From IMG/VR virus record IMGVR_UViG_3300027763_000179, positions 1 through 29,344 of that record: a stretch of DNA of 29,344 nt. One strand, 5' to 3'. The translations under genes and the position numbers were made by a program. Of the stretch, positions 16,901 through 26,400 are shown piece after piece; the stretch's first letter is position 1, and every line of letters begins with the position of its first letter. Source of the stretch: a virus. The notes beneath the pieces were generated by a model that was given only the letters and a program-made list of their open reading frames with translations, was not told the origin of the DNA and searched no databases.

Positions 16901-17414
16901 ACGTGACACAACTGGCAAAGTTGTTGAACCAGATATTCCTACCATTGATGAATTGTCAACTGCGTATCAGGGATTAGAAAATTATAAAATGATAAGCGAC
17001 AACATTGTTTTAAACTCTGTTGTGTTCAAACCTTTGTTTGGAGAAAAAGCCGCACAAAATCTTCGTGCCACAATCAAGGTCATACGTGCAAGCAATTCAA
17101 CTGCTAGTACCAGCGAAATCAAAAGTAGTGTAGTAGCCGCAATGAATACATATTTTAGTATTGACAAATGGAATTTTGGCGATACATTTTATTTCTCAGA
17201 ACTTGCGGCTTACTTGCATAGTCAACTGGGTACAATCATAAGTTCCGTGGTGTTGGTACCACTCAACAGTCAGAAATACTTTGGTGACTTGTACGAAATA
17301 CGTTCAGCACCCAATGAAATATTTGTTAACGGTGCCACAATCAACAATATTGACGTTATTGAAGCATTGACCAGTACCAACTTGCGTACTGCACCCGGTA
17401 GTGGAGTAATTTAA
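13944..17414 (+). CDS. 6: Baseplate wedge protein gp6 (gpJ-like), enlarged
   Basis: Main wedge scaffold linking neighbouring baseplate wedges. The N-terminal third matches gp6: FGVEDWKQIYQTYREADFQS, ESSEYIALLDVMAFMGQALA, an N.RENYMDTAERRDSVVRLA segment, and SYTAKRNIAAQG. The central J-like part follows: QITMVFGDGVFSEIPVGTFR, then RESIDAIKQRAPARYYTQ and VNGEDYNLFPYTQYNSIVKS. The C-terminal J domain is visible as KWNFGDTFYFSELAAYLHSQ and SVVLVPLNSQKYFGDLYEIR. It has 1156 residues against about 660 in T4, with extra beta-rich material at about 510-950. Within that, DSDNDGVPDNPD (830-841) looks like a thrombospondin type 3/EF-type calcium loop. It overlaps the next gene by one base (TAATG). Confidence 0.9.
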   Translation: MAKTTRQTAIFGVEDWKQIYQTYREADFQSYDFETLRKSFVDYLRLYYPETFNDYIESSEYIALLDVMAFMGQALAFRTDLNTRENYMDTAERRDSVVRLANLVSYTAKRNIAAQGLLKVFSVTTTENLVDYNGVNLSNITVDWADPTNPDWQEQFTTIINASLVDTQKIGRPGNRQTMLGVRTDEYAINLVPGYLPVVPYTATVDGVSMPFEAMTSTSVGENYLYEPPPRPNQPFNILFRNDSLGFQSSNTGYFFMFKQGILQNQDFNLGERVSNRTVNINIEGVNNEDRWLFQLDNVGNINREWQYSENIYAAGGEQIATSTRPIYSVTSRTNDQITMVFGDGVFSEIPVGTFRAYVRASNGLQYIINPEEMQSVNIPISYISRAGNLETMTFTCGITRPVSNSQARESIDAIKQRAPARYYTQNRMVNGEDYNLFPYTQYNSIVKSKALNRASIGTSRYLDLVDNTGKYSSTNIFGSDGGLWEENILPTILFSWTNRNEISDLVTNQIQPKIAETLMRQFYYANFPRVTSTTLPTAVTWLPNTTWNQSTTLANETTGYFKNAAGTPIPIGSTTTTQFKYAVVGSLIKFVPPTGYYFDKNNKLQQGTPTSADQKLEIWASPLSIQGTGYNNGLGNLSSGAGPVALNNFVPTGALINTIIPLFVTDLPQSVELSITEQILLNRNFGLGYDNNGDITGTPYSWYVITSTNLNADATWSQTYAGNTSGTNLDASWLIQFVVQNQNYTITFRGLSYFFGSVLQTRFFFYDGSPIYDSRTGTVIKDYINCLAVNTQPDSTDHLPGDIYMTITGQPVESDGYVDDFQVLVGYRDSDNDGVPDNPDFFSEIVAPSTNPTQKYIYLQKTVDFDNLQRYLLVEPGVVTSDYGTYDEIELVKNSWTPGQVFYAYSQVNTNNTVGAFYQLSVGVTGVRTLIDVTTEWIARTGRQALYFQYRHNAPLTARIDPGTTNIIDLYVVTLAYYTSYQNWIRDTTGKVVEPDIPTIDELSTAYQGLENYKMISDNIVLNSVVFKPLFGEKAAQNLRATIKVIRASNSTASTSEIKSSVVAAMNTYFSIDKWNFGDTFYFSELAAYLHSQLGTIISSVVLVPLNSQKYFGDLYEIRSAPNEIFVNGATINNIDVIEALTSTNLRTAPGSGVI

Positions 17415-20400
17415 TGGCCAAGGTTCGTAGTGTAGATTTTCTTCCTGAAATATTTCAGACTGATGCCAACAAACAGTTTCTTGCAGCCACACTAGATCAG
17501 CTTATACAAGAGCCTAGTTTTAAAAAGTCACAAGGATTTATTGGCCGCACCGTAGGCCCTGGTGTCAATCCCAACGACAAATATGTAATTGAACCCACAG
17601 CCACACGAGCCAACTATCAACTTGAGCCCGGAGTAGTAAGTCTTGTTCCTGAAAATACCAACAAGATACAAAACGCTATTACCTATCCGGGCATGAATGA
17701 TGCTGTGGCATTTCAAGGTGGCAATGGCGACAGGCCAGATAGACTATACTCAAGTGAGTATTACACATGGGATCCGTTTGTTGATTTTGATACATTTGTA
17801 AATTTTAGCCAATATTTTTGGTTACCAGCAGGTCCCGACGTAGTTGACGTAGCGGCAGTGGTATCGCCGGTGTCGGAAAATTTTGTAGTGACTCGGGCCG
17901 AAAATGCATATTCTTTTTCGGGAGTTTATGGTGAAGATCCGGTCATTGAATTAATTCGCGGCGGCACGTACACTTTTCAAATAGCCCAAAATCCCAAAGA
18001 AACCATAACATACAGAGTTACCAACAACAGAACTCAAGCCTATGTAATCAACAGTCAAAACAATCCTGCACTTAGTCTAATTCGTGGCAACACCTATCAA
18101 TTTAATCTAACATTAACTGGAGCATTTCCATTCTGGATAAAAACTGCAGCCACCACAGGTGTAGGCGATAGTTATAATTCTGGCGTAACACGCAACGGAT
18201 CTTCTGTTGGGTTGGTAACATTTGTTGTGCCACAAGATGCACCAGACACACTTTATTACGCTAGTCAAGACCAATCCAACATGCAAGGTGTGTTGAATAT
18301 TGTAGATGCCACAGCTGGCAACGGACCTGAATTTTGGATACAATCAGAACCGGGCGTGTCAGGAACATTGCCCTACTCTCCCAACATCAGCAGTAGAGAT
18401 GTGTACGGTGTGGTCAATGATGGCACCGATCTTGGTACAATAACATTTAATGTGCCTTATACTGATGCACAAGCATTTTATTATAATCTTACTGACATTG
18501 GCACAATTGATTTAGTTACTGAACTAGATTACGATCAAATCAATAACCAACCATTGGTTGAATTCTTGATCGAATACGATGGAATTGATGATACTACCAA
18601 TCTCAATACCAGAACATTAATTTTTATTAACAATCCTGCCCTGGTTAACAAATACCAAATCACTTACGTCACTGTTGATGATGTGGTGTACCTTCAATTG
18701 ATTGATATCGGGATTATCAATCCCCTGGAAAAATTTACAATATTGTATGGCACAGTATACAGTAATACACAATGGTACAAAGATCCGGTTGACCTCTTTC
18801 AACAAATCCCACTATTAACAGCAATAGAAGATACTCTGTATTATCAAGACAGTGAAAATCCAGACCTAGTGGGTCGCATTAGATTGGTTGACGCTGATCA
18901 AACTGGCATAATTTATATTGATCAAATTCTGGGCAAAAAAACTTACACAGCTCCGAATGGAGTTGCATTTACCAATGGCCTCAAGGTAAGATTTACAGGA
19001 AATGTTGAGCCTGCTGTTTACGGATCAGGCACCACTAGTATTACGTGTACCGGTACTGAATACGGCACAAATTATATCACGTATGACAACACTAATACAT
19101 CTTTGTATGTGGGTCAAGAAATTGTATTTGTTGCCCCCACACTTGGCGGATTGGTGGCAGGACAAACTTATTATGTGAGATCAATTTCAGCTAACAATGT
19201 AAAATTCACAGTAAGCAGTATTCAGTACGGAGCAACACCTGTTGCATTATCAACTGCAACAGGATCAATGACAGCCAATGCTGTGGCCAATAGAGAATAC
19301 TATGTAAGCGGTGTGGGAACAGCAATTGAATTGTTGCCAACTAGTAGTCTTGATGTTTACGAAACTTATGCTGTAGATGCCGATACCACAACTGTTGTAA
19401 TTGAGCCAACACAACCGGACTATCTTACAATCAGTCGTGCCAGTAAAGATCTAAATGCATGGAGTCGCAGTAACCGCTGGTTTCACATTGATGTAATTAA
19501 TGCAACAGCTGAATATAACAATACCACCGCGGTGCTTGACAATAACTATCGAGCCAAACGTCCTATTATACAATTTAGATCTGGATTACGATTATGGGAC
19601 ATGGGCACAGACGGCAAAGCACCTGTGGACATTATTGATTTTACACAAACAGATGCATTTAGCAATGTTGAAGGTAGTGCTAGTTATTCCACAGATGGAT
19701 ATACATTTGTAGAAGGCACACGAGTAATTTTTGCCGCAGATGAAGATACTGATGTAAAAAATAAAATTTATGTTGTTAGTTTTGTTACGCCTGATACATC
19801 ACCTAATACCAATGCTGGCGACTTTTTGATAGGCGTACACTATAATATTTTAACACTTGGATCAACTGACTGGAATGCGGCCGCTGGAACTTCTGGAATA
19901 ACTTACGCAGTTGGCGACGGTTTTATCGCTGCCACTGCGGGATCTGGGTCAGGAACAGCCACAGTTGACGAACCAATTATTACATTGACCCAAGCACCTG
20001 ACGGAATAGTATTGCTTGATCAATCCACAGTTTGCCTTAATGGCAATACCAGTGCCGGACTTACCTATTGGTATGATGGTACTGATTGGATAGAAGCACA
20101 ACAAAAAACTGCAATCCAACAAGCACCACTTTTTAATATATACGATGTTGATGGTGTAAGTTTTGGAAACAAAGTAAAATATCAATCTTCAGACTTTACA
20201 GGATCAAAATTATTCAGTTATGCTGTGGGAGATACCACCATACTTGATCCAGTTTTGCAATTCCCGTTACAATATTTAAACATCAACAACGTTGGTGATA
20301 TTGTGTTTGACAACAACTTGTATGTTGATACGTTTACATACACTATAGATAATGTTAGTACTACCAGTGACATAAGTGCGGGTGCGGCACGTGAATATGC

Positions 20401-23400
20401 TGATAGAACCATTTATGCAAAATTAATTGGTTGGCAAACTGCTGTAGTTGAGCAACAAATTTATCAGCAATTTAAATTTACATACGACGGTTCTCCTCTT
20501 AAACTTGACATTGCTACCACGCCGCAAACATCTATTGCAGTTCCTGTAATTAAAATATATGTAGGTAGTCAATTTGTTGACCCATCATTATATACCTATG
20601 TGATTGGTACTGATAATACTGTTATTACATTAACAAACACTTATGTTCCAACCGATATCATTGAAGTGTTGGCACTAAGCGATCAAACAAGCAAAGTGGC
20701 ATTTTATCAAGTGCCAAATAATCTTGACAGTAATCCTCTCAATGCCAATAGCTCTGCATTTACTTTGGGCACAATTCGCACACATTACGAAAGTATTTGC
20801 CAAAATTTGTTGACAGTAACTGGTAAAATTAACGGTGCTAATAACACTCGAGATCTTGGTGATATTGTTCCTTATGGCCTAGTAATACTACAACAAAGTT
20901 CGCCATTGACTCTAGCCGGCTATTTCATGCGTAGTCCAGCTTACAATATTTTTGCCAGTTTGCAATTTAACGGTCGTGAATACATTAAATTTAAAGCACA
21001 AATGTTAGATGCAGTTTTAACACAACAAAACATTGCGTTTAAAACAACAGCTGAAATTCTTAACACTGCCATAGCCGATATCACCCTGGGAAAACTTGAC
21101 ACGCAACCATTTTACTGGAGTGACATGATCCCGGCCAGTGTGCCATACGCTACAAATTCTTACACAGTGGGATATACTACACAACCCACATTTGACACAG
21201 TACAAGTATACAACTACGAGTCAGCCAACTACCTTGGCATGTGTGTGTATCTAAATGATGAAATTTTAACACGTGGTCTTGATTATGAAGTTGCCATCAA
21301 CGGCCCACGATTGACAATACTCATAACATTAGCACTGGGAGATGTTGTAACTATAAATGAATACAATGCCACTTATGGTAATTTTGTACCCAACACTCCA
21401 ACCAAGTTGGGACTATACCCTGCATGGCAACCGGCTGTACTACCGCAATCAACCAGCAATGGTGTAGAAAACTTCACTCAAGGCCACGACGGTAGTATAA
21501 CTCCGTTGTTTGGAGACATACGTGATCAAGTGTTGTTGGAATTTGAAACTAGAATTTACAGCAATTTAAAACTTGATGGCAATCCAGTGCCACTAACAAT
21601 TGAAAATGTGTTACCAGGACAGTTTCGTACTACTGGATACACGTTTGAAGAAATCAATACAATATTTGCCCAGGACTTTTTGAGCTATTGCGGTTGGAAC
21701 AAACTGGATTACAGTCAACAAACTTACAAAGCCACCAATGAGTTCACCTGGAACTACAGCAATTCACAAAGCAAACTAGACAAACAAAACTTGCTGGGTG
21801 CCTGGCGTGGAATCTATAGATATTACTATGATACACAACAACCCAGTTATACTCCTTGGGAGATGTTGGGTTTTGCAATTGAACCCACGTGGTGGGAAAA
21901 TAGATATGGTCCAGCACCGTACACACAAGACAACTTGGTATTGTGGGACGACTTGGCCGCAGGCTACGTAGCAGATCCTGTTGTACCATATTATAAACCA
22001 GAATATGCTAGACCAGGTTTAACTTCTGTTATTCCCACAGGGACCGAGGGCGAATTATTAAGCCCGTTCAACAGTGTGGTTGGTGTTGCATTTAATGATT
22101 ACAATGCTGGCTCACAATTTAATAAAAGTTGGGCCATAGGCGACGGCGGCCCAGTTGAAGCGTCATGGTGGAATAGTTCAGCATACCCATTCTCGGTCAT
22201 GCATGTGCTGGCAGTTACTCGCCCAGCAGAATTCTTTGCATTGTTTGCTGATCGAGATTTATACAAGTTTGATACAGATTACAATCAGTATTTGTACAAC
22301 GGTCGTTACAGATTAAATGCCAATCAACTTGAAATTTATGGCGATGGCGTCAGCAAAGCCAGCTATATTGATTGGATTGTGGATTTTAATCGTCAATCTG
22401 GAATCAATAGTACCCAAGCCCTTACCGCCGATCTTGACAATCTTGACGTGAGATTGTGTTACCGCATGGCCAGTTATTCGGACAAGCAATATATTAAATT
22501 ATACACTGAAAAATCCAGTCCCAATAGTACCAATAACACATTGATGATTCCAGACGAGAGTTACAATATTGTTTTGTATAAAAATCAGCCATTTGATCGA
22601 ATTGTTTATAGTTCAGTAGCAATACAAAAAGTATCCGGCGGATATGCGGTATTTGGATACGGAACTACACAGCCATATTTTAATATATTACAAAGTCAAG
22701 CAGTTGGTAGATTGCAAGAATACAGCTCTGGCGGAATTACTGTTAGAGTTCCAACTTTCTATAGTGATAATGTGGTTCAAGTACCATATGGATTTATTTT
22801 CAGCAACGAAACCGCAGTTAGTGATTTCTTGTTGAGTTATGGCAAATTGCTAGAAAATCAAGGACTTACTTTTGACAATATCTCAGAAAATAACTATGTC
22901 TTGGATTGGTCAAGAATGGTTGATGAATTCTTATATTGGAGCCAGCAGGGGTGGAATACAGATGCGATTATCAATTTAAATCCATTGGCCGCTAAATTAA
23001 CAGTAACACGCCCTGGTGCAGTAGTTGATAGCATTGTGACCGAGACCAGCGAAAATTTATTGTTGGACCAGAATTCAAGAGAATTACCAACTCGCACTCT
23101 CAATATTGTTCGTATAGACAATACATTTGTTATACAGCCATTGAGCACTCAAACAATTAGTTTTATTGATTTGAAATTTACAAATTTTGAACACATGATT
23201 GTGTTGAACAATCGCAGTGTGTTTGGCGATCTAATTTATGATCCCACAACAGGTGCTAGACAAAGTCGTCTAACCCTTGTGGCGGTGACCACTGCTGACT
23301 GGAATGGAACACTTGACACTCCAGGTTTTATTTTAAACCAAGACAATGTGGAAGAATGGACAGGTTTACGCACCTATAGCAAGGGAGAAATTGTCAAATA

Positions 23401-26400
23401 CAAGAATGTGTATTGGTCTGCTCTAAAGATAGTCCAACCAACTGAAAATTTTGATTTCAATGATTGGGTGCAAAGCGACTATACACAAATAGAACTTGGG
23501 TTGTTGCCTAACTTGGCCAACAAAGCCAATCAATTGTCCAACAGTTACAATATCAATACCGCCAATATCGAACTTGACAACGATCTATTGGCATACGGAT
23601 TGATTGGATACAAGCCTAGACAATACTTGGCCGCGTTAAACCTTGACGACGTTAGTCAAGTTAACATATATCGACAGTTCCTTGATACCAAGGGCACTAT
23701 CCTTGCGGCAGAATTATTTAAATCGGCCAACCTTGGCAAAGAAGCAGCCGATTATAGCATATATGAAAATTGGGCAGTACAACGAAGTGTGTATGGTGCC
23801 AATGCTAATCGCAGTTTTTTTGAACTTCGTTTAAATCGTGCATTGCTAGATGCCAACCCCAGTCTGGTTCAAGTGGTGTTACCACAACAAACAAGTTCAG
23901 CAGATCAACAAATACTACTAAGTGATGTTTGGAGACAGAGTTATAAACTCACAAGTCCTGATATTTTACCAACCACGACAGAATTACCTACCGATACTGG
24001 CTTGCCTTCAGCAGGATATGTAAGTCTTGATGATGTTGATATCACAGTGTTTGATATCAATAGCACAGCCAGTTTAAGTGCCAACATAGATGCAATTCAA
24101 GTTGGTACCAGTATATGGGTGGCCAAGATCAATGATTATGATTGGAACATTTACCGTGCTCAAGCAGTACCTGGACAAATACAACACGTATGTGATAATT
24201 TAAACGGCACCAGCCGTGTGATCTTTAGCGGTAATCATGGCCTGGTTGCTGGCGACAAGTTAATTATTAAATTCTTTGATATTGAAGTCAACGGGGTATA
24301 TCAAGTATTATCAGTATTAAATTTAACCACAGTAAACATTGCATTTGCGTTTAGTGGCAATAGATCAGTAGCAAACGGTACTGGCCTGGGATTCACATTG
24401 CAAACCATGCGTGTTGCACAGGCAAGCGATGTACTTACATTACCATATGCCAATGACATTTTGCCCGGTGCAAGAGTTTGGGTAGACAACAACGGCAGTG
24501 GGTTGTGGGAAGTATTGCAAAAGAACACAGTATTTTCAGATGTTATTTCTCTTTATCCAGCATTGTTAGATGCCGGCGAACAATATGGTGCCAGTGTATC
24601 ACAAGCAAGAAATCGAACAGCGGCCTTAGTCGGCAGTCCCAAATACGGATTTGGTGTAGGCATTGAAAAAGGCGGATTATATTTGTATGTTAAAAACTAC
24701 AGCGATCAGTACACCCCCGTAAGCCCAGTGTCCGGTGGAGATGCGGTACTCACACTAGATGTCACTGGTGTGCGTGGTTATGGTAATGCTATAGATTTTG
24801 GCAATCAAACCTGGGCAGTGGCCGGTGCAAGCAAAAGTCTAGGGTCTGGCAGCCAAGCCAACAATGGATATGCCAGTGTTATATATCGTGATCCTGCTCG
24901 AGGACAACCCGGGGTAGTACCGTTTGCACAATGGCAGTTGTTGACACAACCTGCTGGATACGGAACACTACTAACTGGTGCTGGTGAGTTTGGTTATAGT
25001 GTGGCCATGAGTCTTGACGAACGTTGGATGTATATTGGTGCACCTGGATTGAATAGTGTACACGCTTATGGTCGGGTTGATTGGCAAAATCAATTTATAC
25101 GAGTTAGGGGTAACGGAGCCACAACAGCATACACCATTAACGACACCATACAAATCAACAACTCGAGCCAAATCAAGATAACACTAGACGGGCAATTGCA
25201 AACAGTTGGTGTTAATTATACTGTCAACGGTTCTTTTAGCACTGTTACTTTTGTCACACCACCCGCTGATGGTGTGCTGATAGATATTTCTAGATATTAT
25301 GCATTTCAAATCCCAGCAACATCTGCTACGTTCAATTTGTCTAACGGAATAGACGCAAGCGGCAATGCTGTGGGAATTTTCACAGCCACAAACATATATT
25401 CATTTAGCATTACTGTAAATGATGCATTATGGCGGCCAAATATTGATTACACATTTGCTGGTACCACAGTGACTTTTATCACAGCAAGAGCACCTAGTGA
25501 TGTTGTGGTTGTAAACGCACAAAGTTATTTTGAATATGTAGATACCATCGACACATCAAGTGTATCAGGCGGACTCACTGCAGGTGATCAATTTGGTGAT
25601 GCAATTTCTTGTACCACTGATGGTAGACAAGTTATAATTGGAACACCAGACAGCACAGTTGACGGCAAAACTGAAGCTGGTGCTGTTTATGTGTTTGATC
25701 GCAATGTACAAACATTCATCAAGAACGATGATTCAAGCAATGCTTACATAGTTCTTGGCACAGTTACTGGACCGGTTAGTGTAATTGTTAATAATCAATT
25801 TTTAATTAATCAAACCGACAGCACGATTGGTGCTGCCAATTCGTTTACTGTATCTGGAAATACTATTAATATCAATGCAGATTTAATAATTGGCGACACT
25901 ATTCAAATTGAAACCAATCAATTTAGTTTGATACAACAAGTGGATCAAAACACAGTGGCCGAATTCTGTAATTTTGGGCAAGCGGTAGACATCTGCGCCA
26001 ACAACTGTAGTCTATATGTAGGCGAACCACAAAGCAGTCAACAAATTTTCAAAGGCGGCGTAGTTGAACGTTTTGTAAATCAAAGTCGTGTCTATGGCAC
26101 AATTACTGCCACTGTGGCTAATCCTGTGCTCACCGCTGGCAACACTATTCGAATTAACAACATTGATGTAGAAGTTCCTGCTAGTGATCCAACTGTGCAA
26201 GGACTAGCAGATCAAATCAACGGTGTTCCGGTAGGATCACAAACTGGTGTACAAAATGTTCTAGCCACAGTCAGTGCTACAGGATACCTTACAATATCAA
26301 TTAAAAATCCTGATGCGGCTCCACAATTTAACAAATTACAAGTGGCACCGGGCACTGTGGGCACAACATTTGACGATTTAGGATTTGATACATTCGCTTG

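Noticed and set aside
21352-21359. TATAAATG, one base off the late-promoter octamer, inside the giant gene
   Set aside because: No gene starts downstream in a useful frame and it is buried in coding sequence; taken as chance in AT-rich DNA.
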